A DNA stretch of 64,000 nucleotides from contig NZ_JAATJT010000002.1 of assembly GCF_011777505.1 (NCBI RefSeq), forward strand, positions 62,001 to 126,000. The letters are read 5' to 3'. The position numbers were made by a program, and so were the translations under genes. The notes beneath the pieces are model-generated. The model saw nothing but the letters and a program-made list of their open reading frames with translations. It did not search any database and was not told where the DNA came from. Every line of letters starts with the position of its first letter. Within the stretch, counting starts at the first letter, position 1. Shown here piece after piece: positions 55,441 through 63,619 of this stretch. The DNA comes from Gaetbulibacter sp. S0825. GTDB lineage: Bacteria; Bacteroidota; Bacteroidia; Flavobacteriales; Flavobacteriaceae.

Positions 55441-56166
55441 ATGCAAGTAAAGAAAAATCCAGATGTGGATGTAAATAGAAATAGCGGCTTATATTTCGCT
55501 ATAGGACTTTGTTTGATGTTATTAACTACTAATGGACTACTTAATTATAAGACCTACGACAAACAAGATATTGCACTAGATATTCTTCAAATGGGAGAGC
55601 TAGAAGTAGAAGATGATATTCCAATAGTAGATGTTAACATTCCACCTCCACCACCTCCACCACAAGCTGCGCCTGAGGTAATTACAATTGTTGAAGATGT
55701 TGAAGAAGTAGAAGAAACTGTTATAGAAAGTACAGAAACAAGTATGGAGGAAGCCATTGAAGAGCGTGTGGAAGTAAGTGATGTTGATGTTGAAGAAGTA
55801 GAAGAAGATATTAGTGTTCCTTTTACAGTTGTTGAAAAAGTACCAATTTGGCCTGGATGTACTGGAAATAATAATGACGAATTAAAAAAGTGCTTTCAAG
55901 ATCAAATGGTTAAGCATGTAAATAAGAATTTTGAATACCCACAACAAGCACTAGAGTTACAAATTAGAGGTAAAGTATTTGTTATGTTTGTAATTGACTC
56001 AAAAGGATATGTTGCAAATGTTCAAGTGCGAGGACCCGATAAAATTTTAGAAAAAGAAGCTTCTAGAATTATAGCATTAATACCGAAAATGGAGCCTGGT
56101 AAGCAGCGAGGGAAACCAGTAACCATTCCTTACAGTCTTCCAATTAATTTTGTATTGGCTGATTAA
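55441..56166 (+). CDS. tonB: Energy transducer TonB
   Basis: The 241-residue protein has a single N-terminal membrane helix (GLYFAIGLCLMLLTTNGLL). A proline-rich stretch follows (VDVNIPPPPPPPQAAPEV), then an acidic linker rich in valine and glutamate and a C-terminal TonB domain (VNKNFEYPQQALELQIRGKVFVMFVID). TonB couples the inner-membrane proton gradient to outer-membrane transporters through ExbBD. The length is usual for the small TonB forms in Bacteroidota. Its 3' end overlaps the convergent DUF1684 gene by 23 bases. Confidence 0.92.
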   Translation: MQVKKNPDVDVNRNSGLYFAIGLCLMLLTTNGLLNYKTYDKQDIALDILQMGELEVEDDIPIVDVNIPPPPPPPQAAPEVITIVEDVEEVEETVIESTETSMEEAIEERVEVSDVDVEEVEEDISVPFTVVEKVPIWPGCTGNNNDELKKCFQDQMVKHVNKNFEYPQQALELQIRGKVFVMFVIDSKGYVANVQVRGPDKILEKEASRIIALIPKMEPGKQRGKPVTIPYSLPINFVLAD

Positions 56167-57037
56167 GAAGTGTTATAGTTTCTCCAGCCAAGACTTTAAA
56201 AGGTAATTGGTTTTGTCTAGGAGGATATAAGCAGGTGGTATACTCACTAAAAGCACATGGCGGATTATAAAGTTTGTTAAAATCAATCTTTACTAATCCG
56301 TTTTGTTTTGGTAAATCTAAATAGAAATATCTACCACCTCCATATGTTGTGTCTCCATTTGTAATATCACCTACCATTGTAAAGCCATCTGTACCAACAT
56401 CAAGCGTATAAGTTTTGTTTTGATAGTCAAAACTTACTTTTCCAATAAAATTTATACTTCGCTTGCCATCAACTTTTGCTTTTACAACTTCAGATTTTTC
56501 TTTGTCGTAATAGTTAAATTCACCTTCAAGAATAAAGTTGTTATTTAGGTCGAATTTTTCAAATCCTTTAAATGATTCAATCGCAGGGTTTTTTGAATCC
56601 CATACTCTTAAATAGCGTTGATTTGAACGTGTTATTATTTGCCAACTTACTTGGTTGTAATGTAATTTTTCTGAGCTTCCATACTTATTAAAACTTAGTG
56701 TGAAGTTTGTAATTATTGAGTCATTTTCATTCTTAACCGGAATTTCATTATGAGTTGCAAAGATACTGGCAGGATGAGTAAAGATAGTACCTATTGTCGA
56801 CGGAAAATCGATAGAATTAATTTTAATATCATTAATAGAATCGCTTCCAAAAGTATTAACAGTATCCAACTTATGTAAAGCAATTAATTGTAAATAATCT
56901 CCTTTTCGTTCTGCCATTTTAGCATTAAAAAAGGTTTTTATTTCTGAACGATAATTATCGTCTATAACAAACCTGTTGTCGTTATTTTTACAGCTCGTAA
57001 AAACTATTGCTATTATTAAAATTTGAAGGATTCTCAT
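56144..57037 (-). CDS. DUF1684 domain lipoprotein
   Basis: ATG at 57037 gives a lipobox signal (IAIVFTSC) and a 297-residue protein. The rest is a DUF1684 domain: KGDYLQLIALHKLDTV, ERKGDYLQ-like opening helix, KIDFNKLYNPPCAFSEYTTCLYPP and the QNQLPFKVLAGE end. The family has a conserved cysteine/tyrosine end region and no known activity. The gene is between a TonB gene (overlapping by 23 bases, convergent) and a methyltransferase gene (divergent). Confidence 0.87.
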   Translation of the reverse strand: MRILQILIIAIVFTSCKNNDNRFVIDDNYRSEIKTFFNAKMAERKGDYLQLIALHKLDTVNTFGSDSINDIKINSIDFPSTIGTIFTHPASIFATHNEIPVKNENDSIITNFTLSFNKYGSSEKLHYNQVSWQIITRSNQRYLRVWDSKNPAIESFKGFEKFDLNNNFILEGEFNYYDKEKSEVVKAKVDGKRSINFIGKVSFDYQNKTYTLDVGTDGFTMVGDITNGDTTYGGGRYFYLDLPKQNGLVKIDFNKLYNPPCAFSEYTTCLYPPRQNQLPFKVLAGETITLLNQPIQN

Positions 57038-57184
57038 TAAAATATATTTAGAATAGAAAGTTAAAGAATTTTCATTTAACGATTTTAATTTATTTGATTT
57101 GATTAAAATAATGTTCATATTCGTAACTTTATGCAAAGTATATCGTCATATTACTATTAATAGTTGCAGAAATTAAATCATTAA

Positions 57185-57733
57185 ATGAAAATATTTGTAA
57201 AAGAAGTTGTCAATTCAATAAAACACATTGGGGCTATAGCTCCAAGTTCAAAGTATTTAGCAAATAATATTATTAAGCATATAGATTTTAACGAGAATCA
57301 AGTGATATTGGAATTTGGATGTGGTAATGGAGCTATTACCAAGCAAATATTGAAAAAGATGCCATTAAGTTCACGTTTAATATCATTAGAAATTAACGAT
57401 CCTTTCTTAAAACATTGTGAAGATAAATTTAAGGTATATGATAATTTTGAAATTTATAATCATTCTGCAATCGAGTTTGATTTACTTTTACAAAAATTAG
57501 AAATTGAAAAGGTAGATTACCTAGTTTCTAGTTTGCCTCTTGCCATTTTACCAAAGGTAGATTTAGATATTTTGTTTAAAAAAATTCCACAATATTTAAT
57601 TAATGATGGCAGCTTTTTGCAATATCAGTATAGCTTGAATAAATACAAGTTCTTAAAATCTGTATTCGATAATGTAAAGCTAGGTTTTACACCTATAAAC
57701 TTACCACCAGCTTTTATTTATAGGTGTACTTAA
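57185..57733 (+). CDS. Class I SAM-dependent methyltransferase (phospholipid N-methyltransferase-like)
   Basis: The 182-residue protein has the SAM-binding motif ILEFGCGNGAITKQIL at about residue 40 and the preceding segment IKHIGAIAPSSKYLAN, which is typical of the PmtA-like and rRNA adenine methylase-like group. Later motifs are SAIEFDLLL and VDYLVSSLPLAILP. In the PmtA type, the enzyme methylates phosphatidylethanolamine; that substrate is inference. No membrane helix is seen. It converges on the serine hydrolase gene with four bases between stops. Confidence 0.83.
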   Translation: MKIFVKEVVNSIKHIGAIAPSSKYLANNIIKHIDFNENQVILEFGCGNGAITKQILKKMPLSSRLISLEINDPFLKHCEDKFKVYDNFEIYNHSAIEFDLLLQKLEIEKVDYLVSSLPLAILPKVDLDILFKKIPQYLINDGSFLQYQYSLNKYKFLKSVFDNVKLGFTPINLPPAFIYRCT

Positions 57734-57737
57734 AATT

Positions 57738-59540
57738 TTACTCTATTTTTTTCCCAGGCACTTTAGCGCCACCTTGATGTAAGGTTAACATATTAATTTC
57801 CCCATCCTCGTCTTTAGAGAATATAAGATCTGCTTCTACTACCTTTAAAAAGAAGTGGTCTTCTTTTTTTGCGAAAATTTCGTTTTTTCCTTGACCTGTT
57901 GCTTGTGCAAAAATCTTTCCATCTTTTACAGTTATTTCTATAACAAACCCTGGTTGTAATTCATATTTACCAACATACTTGTTTAGATCTTCAGCCGATA
58001 CATCTATTGTACTTGGAGTTCGTTCAAAAATAATTGGATCTGGTAAAGCAGGTTCTATTGGTGCTTCCATTCTAGAAATATCTCCACGAGAATTAGTTGT
58101 GAAGTTGAATCGTAGAGGACCAACGTTTGTTGTGTCTATTCCAGTTTTTTCTACTTGAAAAGGCTCAAACACATCGTAATGTTCATGCTTTAGCCACATT
58201 TTCATTAATTTAAAATTAGCAAATAGTGAATCGCGCTCCACACTTATGTTAAATTCACCATAACCAGGGTGAGAATAAATTCCTGAGTACTCCTCTTTAG
58301 TATGTGATGGTTTTGTGTTCTCTATTTTTGTTGATGTTGTTTTGTCTTTGGCTTCTGCTTGAGCTTTTTTTGCTTTTTCTAAGTCGTCAATAAAACGTTG
58401 TGCCCAATCGGTCTTATTAACATTTAGCATACGATCAGCGATTGTATTTCTTACTAAACCTGGTACTCGTGAGCCATTTTGATTAGTTAAAACAACAATA
58501 CCTAAACTATCACTTGGGTAAAAAGCAGCATTAGCAGAAAAGCCATCAATATTGCCGCCATGTTCAACACGATAATGACCTTTATACGAAGACATCATCC
58601 AACCATAGCCGTAGGTAGAAAAATGCAAATTGGGAGTTTCTTCTCCTGGTAAATTTGCATTAATTACCATTTGAGAACTCATGGCTTCTTTTACATAAGC
58701 TTCAGGAATAATCTCTTTATCATTAAACTTTCCATTATTTATCCAAGTTACTAACCATCTCGACATATCATTCACACTACTGTTAATGCTACCAGCTGGT
58801 GACATGGCAGCAATATCATAATAATCCATTTTAGAATTAGAATTGTCCTTTTCGGTTTCATATCCATAAGCAGCATTACTTGCGGTTTTCATTTCATCTA
58901 TTGTAACATTTGTTCTAGACATTCCTAAAGGTTTCAGAAAACGTTCTCTAATGTTATCTTCCCAACTTTTACCAGTTATATTTTGAGCAATAACTCCTTG
59001 GGCTAAAAACATAAAATTATTATAGTACCATTGTTCTCTTATACCTGTAAATGGTTCTTGATATTTTATGCGTTGCATTAAACTATCTCTATCATGTGAG
59101 GGGAATAAATACCAAGAATAATCATGGCGAGGTAGTCCAGTACGATGGCTCATCAAATCTTTAATGATAATGTTATTATTCATATCATCATTAAAAAACT
59201 CTAATTCAGGAATATGCTTTCTTGGACTGTCATTAAAAGATAGTTTGTCATCTGCTCTTAATTGCCCTAAGATAGCTGATGTAAATGCTTTTGTACTCGA
59301 TCCAATAGCAAAAAGTGTATTAGCGTCGGCTGGAATTTTGTTTTCAACATCTCTATAACCAAACCCTTTAGCATATACTATTTTATCCTTTTCAACAACT
59401 GCAACGGCAAAACCTGCTGCATGTGTTGCTTCAAGAATTTTATTAAGATCATCATCAATTTTTTTTAGGCGTTTATCTGTTTGGCTAAAAGCTGGAGTAA
59501 TAATACAAATGCTAAATACAAAAAGGAATAACTTTTTCAT
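57738..59540 (-). CDS. Exported serine hydrolase (beta-lactamase-like) with C-terminal DUF3471
   Basis: After a signal peptide (ITPAFSQ) the 600-residue protein has a complete beta-lactamase-like domain: S81-S-T-K84, YNN in QWYYNNFMF, and HGG in RVEHGGNIDGFSAN. The last 200 residues (EEYSGIYSHPGYGEFNISVERDS and YVGKYELQPGFVIEITVKDG) are beta-rich and match DUF3471-type lipocalin-like repeats. The substrate could be peptides, esters or cell-wall fragments. It is divergent from the DUF2141/2TM operon. Confidence 0.88.
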   Translation of the reverse strand: MKKLFLFVFSICIITPAFSQTDKRLKKIDDDLNKILEATHAAGFAVAVVEKDKIVYAKGFGYRDVENKIPADANTLFAIGSSTKAFTSAILGQLRADDKLSFNDSPRKHIPELEFFNDDMNNNIIIKDLMSHRTGLPRHDYSWYLFPSHDRDSLMQRIKYQEPFTGIREQWYYNNFMFLAQGVIAQNITGKSWEDNIRERFLKPLGMSRTNVTIDEMKTASNAAYGYETEKDNSNSKMDYYDIAAMSPAGSINSSVNDMSRWLVTWINNGKFNDKEIIPEAYVKEAMSSQMVINANLPGEETPNLHFSTYGYGWMMSSYKGHYRVEHGGNIDGFSANAAFYPSDSLGIVVLTNQNGSRVPGLVRNTIADRMLNVNKTDWAQRFIDDLEKAKKAQAEAKDKTTSTKIENTKPSHTKEEYSGIYSHPGYGEFNISVERDSLFANFKLMKMWLKHEHYDVFEPFQVEKTGIDTTNVGPLRFNFTTNSRGDISRMEAPIEPALPDPIIFERTPSTIDVSAEDLNKYVGKYELQPGFVIEITVKDGKIFAQATGQGKNEIFAKKEDHFFLKVVEADLIFSKDEDGEINMLTLHQGGAKVPGKKIE

Positions 59541-59541
59541 T

Positions 59542-59552
59542 GTGGTTGGTTT
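59542..59552 (-). promoter_or_regulatory. Motif GTGGTTGGTTT just upstream of the serine hydrolase start
   Basis: Identical to the motif at 55281-55291 and in the same place relative to the start codon of an exported enzyme. Confidence 0.4.
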
Positions 59553-59720
59553 AATGTTATACAGAGGTTAGTATGATAAAGGCTTATAAAGTTACTGTTT
59601 TTATGTGATTTTTTTTAAAAAGATACAGTTCATCATTTAATTATTACAATTCGGTAATTCTGTTTTTAAAAAAGCGAATGAATCATGGACATTTGTTTCA
59701 TAATTAAAACACATACGATT

Positions 59721-60146
59721 ATGAGCACATTAGTTAAAACTATTATTGTCTTTTTATTAAGCCAAACGGTATTGTTTGCACAAGATAACATGGGTCAGAA
59801 TATCACGGTGAAAATCACTAACCTTGATGGTAATGCAGGAAAAGTATATGTGGCGCTTTATAATTCTGAAACCACATTTTTAGAAAAAAAATATAAATCC
59901 ACTATTAGCACTATAAAAGATAGTAGTTGTGAAGTTGTCTTTGAAAATGTTCCTAACGGGGTCTATGCTATTTCTTTATTTCATGATAAAAATGATAATA
60001 ATAAAATGGATAGCAATTTTTTGGGTATTCCAAAAGAGGATTATGGTTGCTCAAATAACGCCAAAGGGTTTATGGGACCACCTAAATGGAAAGATGCCAA
60101 ATTTAAAATTCAAAATAATTCTGTAACGCAAACTATAAAACTATAA
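59721..60146 (+). CDS. DUF2141 domain exported protein
   Basis: ATG at 59721 gives a signal peptide (QTVLFAQ) and a small beta-sandwich protein with the DUF2141 pattern: ITVKITNLDGNAGKVYVALYN, then FENVPNGVYAISLFHDKNDNNKMDSN and GIPKEDYGCSNNAKGFMGPP. The domain is often in operons with membrane or signalling genes, and its role is unknown. An upstream in-frame ATG at 59685 would give an extra 12 residues and is less likely. It is the first gene of a plus-strand operon. Confidence 0.86.
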   Translation: MSTLVKTIIVFLLSQTVLFAQDNMGQNITVKITNLDGNAGKVYVALYNSETTFLEKKYKSTISTIKDSSCEVVFENVPNGVYAISLFHDKNDNNKMDSNFLGIPKEDYGCSNNAKGFMGPPKWKDAKFKIQNNSVTQTIKL

Positions 60147-60150
60147 CATC

Positions 60151-60771
60151 ATGAAAAGATTACTATTAATTGCATTAACCCTTATTTCAACTATTGGGGT
60201 TGCACAATCAAACTACGAAAAAGGTATGAATAAAGCCTTTGAGCTTTGGGGAACCAATCCAGTAGAAGCGTCTAATTTATTTGAACGTATTGCTGCTGCC
60301 GAAAAAGATAACTGGCTACCACCATATTATGCTGCTCAAGTTTTGATTATACAAGGTTTTGAAATAAAAGATAAAGACAAGCTAGATTCGCAACTTAAAA
60401 AAGCACAAGGTTTAATTAACGATGCAACAGCAATTTCTAAAGGCAATCCTGAAATTATAATATTACAAGCCTTATTACATACGGTTTGGGTAGCTTACGA
60501 TGGTGCAACTTATGGGATGACATTAGCACCAAAAGTGGCAGCTTTGTATGAACAAGCCGCAAAAATAGATCCAAATAATCCAAGAGTTATTTTGAATAAA
60601 GCAGAATGGGGAATGGGGAGTGCACGATTTTTTGGACAGGATACAACACCATTTTGTAAAGATATAGAAAGAGCCTTAGAACTTTTTGCTAACTTTAAAC
60701 CTGAAACACCTTTTCATCCAAATTGGGGAAAAGAAAGGGCAGAAGAAGTTCTAGCATCTTGTAGAAAGTAA
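60151..60771 (+). CDS. Exported TPR-like protein of unknown function
   Basis: The 206-residue protein has a signal peptide (TLISTIGVAQ) and helical repeats: YEKGMNKAFELWGTNPVEAS, LINDATAISKGNPEIIILQA and LYEQAAKIDPNNPRVILNKAEW. This is the TPR/Sel1-like layout used in protein interaction. The motif MGSARFFGQDTTPFCKDIE is conserved in relatives I recall. It follows DUF2141 by 4 bases and precedes the histidine kinase gene by 25, so it may be a periplasmic partner of that system. Confidence 0.78.
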   Translation: MKRLLLIALTLISTIGVAQSNYEKGMNKAFELWGTNPVEASNLFERIAAAEKDNWLPPYYAAQVLIIQGFEIKDKDKLDSQLKKAQGLINDATAISKGNPEIIILQALLHTVWVAYDGATYGMTLAPKVAALYEQAAKIDPNNPRVILNKAEWGMGSARFFGQDTTPFCKDIERALELFANFKPETPFHPNWGKERAEEVLASCRK

Positions 60772-60796
60772 TTGAAAAAGTATTAAAGAAAATCAA

Positions 60797-62146
60797 ATGA
60801 AGAAATTATTTAAAACTATTGCATCAGGAATTATTGTAGGTATTGTTATAATGCTTATAGACCAGTTGATTAGGTATTTTTCTGGAGCAGAGATAATGTT
60901 TGATAATAATTTCTATCGCACATTTCTTTATTATATGTTGTATGCTGTTCCATTAAGTCTTGTTAACGGTTACTTTTTCGATTATATAAATGTAGATGTT
61001 GTTTGGAATCGTTACAAAAAATATAGAATAGCCCTTGGTTTTTTTGGTTCAGTAATTATTACGCTCATCACCATATTTTTTATAAGAGCTTTTATTGAAA
61101 TAGTTATTGAAGGTGAAACGGTTGATGAGTTTATTAACACAGAAAGACCAGAGTTTTACTTTAGTGCTTTATTGATAACACTAGTTATTTCGTTGTTTTT
61201 TCACGCTGTATATTTCTATCAACAACTACAAAAGAATAAAATTAAAGAGCAAAAAGTTATTGCAGGAACTGCAAGTGCTAAGTTTGATGCTTTAAAAAAC
61301 CAGTTAGATCCTCATTTTTTGTTTAACAGTTTAAATGTATTAACTAGTTTAATTGACGAAAACCCAGATAGTGCACAAAAGTTCACCACTGCGCTATCTA
61401 AAGTTTATCGTTATGTGTTAGAACAAAAAAGTAAGGCTTTAGTAACTGTTGATGAAGAATTGGAGTTTGCAAAAACCTATATGTCTCTATTGAAAATGCG
61501 GTTTGAAGACAGTATTATTTTTGAAATCCCTGAACAAGCATCAAACCCAGAAGCTAAGGTTGTACCATTGTCGTTGCAATTATTATTAGAGAATGCGGTA
61601 AAGCATAACATGGTAACAAGTAGTAAACCATTACATATTAAGATATACGAATCCAATGGAATGTTGGTGGTTGAAAACAATTTACAACTAAAGCAAATAG
61701 TAAAAAAGAGCAGTGGTGTTGGATTGGATAATATACGCCAACGCTACAATTTATTAACCGATAAAAAAGTAAACATCAATCAACAAGCAGGTAGTTTTGC
61801 AGTAGCAATACCAATGCTTACAAAACAAATATCAGTCATGAGAACACGAACAAAAGATCAATTTGACGACAGTTACGTTCGAGCACGTAAACATGTCGAG
61901 GAAGTAAAAGAGTTTTATTATGGAGTAATATCATACATTGTTGTAATTCCGTTCTTAATATTTATTAATTACTGGACATTTTGGGGCTTTCAATGGTTTT
62001 GGTTTCCAATGTTTGGTTGGGGAATAGGAATCGCATTTCACGCTTATAAAGTATATGTAAACGATGGTGTATTAGGACGCAATTGGGAACGCAATAAAAT
62101 TGAAAAATTTATGCGTGAAGAAGAAGAAAAAAACCGTTGGAACTAA
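60797..62146 (+). CDS. LytS/YehU-type histidine kinase with C-terminal 2TM domain
   Basis: The 449-residue protein has an N-terminal membrane region with four hydrophobic helices and a His_kinase domain of the LytS type: LKNQLDPHFLFNSLNVLTSL, where the phosphorylated histidine lies. The ATPase part has LQLLLENAVKHN and SSGVGLDNIRQRYNLL. It then adds a C-terminal 2TM domain (VRARKHVEEVKEFYYGVISYIVV, ending NWERNKIEKFMREEEEK). Three separate 2TM genes follow, and a LytTR-type response regulator lies five genes downstream, so it is the sensor of that pair. Confidence 0.9.
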   Translation: MKKLFKTIASGIIVGIVIMLIDQLIRYFSGAEIMFDNNFYRTFLYYMLYAVPLSLVNGYFFDYINVDVVWNRYKKYRIALGFFGSVIITLITIFFIRAFIEIVIEGETVDEFINTERPEFYFSALLITLVISLFFHAVYFYQQLQKNKIKEQKVIAGTASAKFDALKNQLDPHFLFNSLNVLTSLIDENPDSAQKFTTALSKVYRYVLEQKSKALVTVDEELEFAKTYMSLLKMRFEDSIIFEIPEQASNPEAKVVPLSLQLLLENAVKHNMVTSSKPLHIKIYESNGMLVVENNLQLKQIVKKSSGVGLDNIRQRYNLLTDKKVNINQQAGSFAVAIPMLTKQISVMRTRTKDQFDDSYVRARKHVEEVKEFYYGVISYIVVIPFLIFINYWTFWGFQWFWFPMFGWGIGIAFHAYKVYVNDGVLGRNWERNKIEKFMREEEEKNRWN

Positions 62147-62157
62147 AGTTGAGTATT

Positions 62158-62484
62158 ATGAATTATTCCGATAAACAGCGTGCATTTTTGAGCGCAAAAA
62201 GGCGTGTTGAAAAACTAAGAGCATTTTATTCACATCTTGGAGTTTATATTGTAGTAAATTGCCTTATTTCAGCAATTAGAATTGTTATAAACCTTAGAAA
62301 TGGAGAATCAATTGAAGATACTTTGTTTGATTTTAGTTTTTCTGCAAATTGGTTGCTTTGGGGAGTTGCTCTAACAATGCATGCTTTTGCTGTTTTTGTT
62401 TTACCATTAATACTAGGAAATAATTGGGAGGAAGAAAAAATAAAGCAATTCATGGAAGAAGATAAACACAATAATTTTAATTAA
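62158..62484 (+). CDS. 2TM domain protein 1
   Basis: ATG at 62158 gives a 108-residue protein. It has the 2TM domain pattern: AKRRVEKLRAFYSHLGVYIVVN, two hydrophobic helices with a short loop (FSFSANWLLWGVALTMHAFAV), and the tail NNWEEEKIKQFMEEDK. It is 11 bases after the kinase stop. An upstream in-frame start at 62137 would overlap the kinase. The same domain ends the kinase protein. No soluble domain is present. Confidence 0.85.
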   Translation: MNYSDKQRAFLSAKRRVEKLRAFYSHLGVYIVVNCLISAIRIVINLRNGESIEDTLFDFSFSANWLLWGVALTMHAFAVFVLPLILGNNWEEEKIKQFMEEDKHNNFN

Positions 62485-62489
62485 AAATC

Positions 62490-62849
62490 ATGGAAAAATA
62501 TAATATAGAACCATACAACGATAAGCAATCAAGGTCTGATTTTGAAAAAGAAGAAGCGTATATAAGAGCAAAAAAGAAGCTAGATAAACTAGTGGGTTTT
62601 TATTGGCACTTAGCTTCATATATAGTTGTTAATACATTTTTAATAATAATTATAGTTGTAAATAAAGATGAAGGAGAAACTATATGGGAGTTTGGTACTT
62701 TTGCAACAGCATTTTTTTGGGGGATAGGTTTGCTATTCCATTTCCTAGGTGTATTCGGACCTGGATTTATGTTTGGTAAGAATTGGGAGGAAAAAAAGAT
62801 TAAAGAGTATATGGATAAAGATAAGGAAGAACACCAACGTTTTCAATAA
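62490..62849 (+). CDS. 2TM domain protein 2
   Basis: The 119-residue protein repeats the module: AKKKLDKLVGFYWHLASYIVVN, a pair of helices (TFLIIIIVVNKDEGE and FATAFFWGIGLLFHFLGVF), and NWEEKKIKEYMDKDKEE. It begins 5 bases after the stop of the previous 2TM gene. Its acidic N-terminus (SDFEKEEAYIRAKK) is longer than in the neighbours. Confidence 0.86.
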   Translation: MEKYNIEPYNDKQSRSDFEKEEAYIRAKKKLDKLVGFYWHLASYIVVNTFLIIIIVVNKDEGETIWEFGTFATAFFWGIGLLFHFLGVFGPGFMFGKNWEEKKIKEYMDKDKEEHQRFQ

Positions 62850-62855
62850 ACTATT

Positions 62856-63146
62856 ATGAATAAAAAATATCTAGAGGCAAAGAGAAGAGTTAAGTCGCTT
62901 AGGAGGTTTTATACCCATTTGTTTTTCTTTTTAATTGTAAATGTGGCATTAATGTTTAATCTAATTATGTTAGAGAAAGACGAAAGCTTAAACGTTTTTG
63001 TTTGGGTAATTCTAAATATTATGATAACATGGAGTATTGGCGTATTTATACATGCTTGGGTCGTTTTTAAAGGAAGAATACTGTTTAGTAAAGCATATGA
63101 AGATAGAAAGATTGAAGAATTTATGAAGGAAGAACAAAATATATAA
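62856..63146 (+). CDS. 2TM domain protein 3
   Basis: The shortest copy, 96 residues, has AKRRVKSLRRFYTHLFFFLIVN, two helices (VALMFNLIMLEKDESLNV, then ILNIMITWSIGVFIHAWVVF) and a tail AYEDRKIEEFMKEEQ. The tail keeps the (K)IxxFMxEE pattern. It starts 6 bases after the previous gene and ends 2 bases before the DUF2306 start. Confidence 0.86.
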   Translation: MNKKYLEAKRRVKSLRRFYTHLFFFLIVNVALMFNLIMLEKDESLNVFVWVILNIMITWSIGVFIHAWVVFKGRILFSKAYEDRKIEEFMKEEQNI

Positions 63147-63148
63147 CA

Positions 63149-63619
63149 ATGCTCAACGACATTATTCATAGTAATATTGGTTTGTTTCATTTTATTACAG
63201 CACTTATATCTTTAATTACTGGTACTGTTGTTGTATTGAACACCAAAGGAACTTTGTTTCATAAACGTATTGGTTATGTGTATGTATTTGCAATGTTGAC
63301 ATTAAATTTAAGTTCCTTTTTTATTATCAATTTTGGTGGCTTTAGTCTGTTTCATTTCTTTGCCATAGTGAGTTTACTCACTGTAATAGGAGGAATGTAT
63401 GCAGCATGGAGAAGACATAATAACTGGCTGACTGCACATTACTATTTTATGAGTTGGTCTGTTGTTGGTTTGTATGCAGCACTTTGGTCAGAAATTGGAA
63501 CTCGTTTTGTGGATAATATGAAAGATTTTTGGTGGATGGTAGCTTTGGCAACATTTATGACTATCGCGATAGGCGCAAGAATTATTAATAAGAATGCTAA
63601 AAAATTAAACTTAAAATAA
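63149..63619 (+). CDS. DUF2306 membrane protein
   Basis: The 156-residue protein has four or five hydrophobic helices. The pattern HFITALISLITGTVVVLNTKGTLFHKRIGYVYV and WLTAHYYFMSWSVVGLYAALWSEIGTRF matches DUF2306, with a conserved histidine in LFHKRIGY. It is a cytoplasmic-membrane protein of unknown role. Its stop codon TAA overlaps the ATG of the response regulator by one base, strongly suggesting translational coupling. Confidence 0.86.
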   Translation: MLNDIIHSNIGLFHFITALISLITGTVVVLNTKGTLFHKRIGYVYVFAMLTLNLSSFFIINFGGFSLFHFFAIVSLLTVIGGMYAAWRRHNNWLTAHYYFMSWSVVGLYAALWSEIGTRFVDNMKDFWWMVALATFMTIAIGARIINKNAKKLNLK

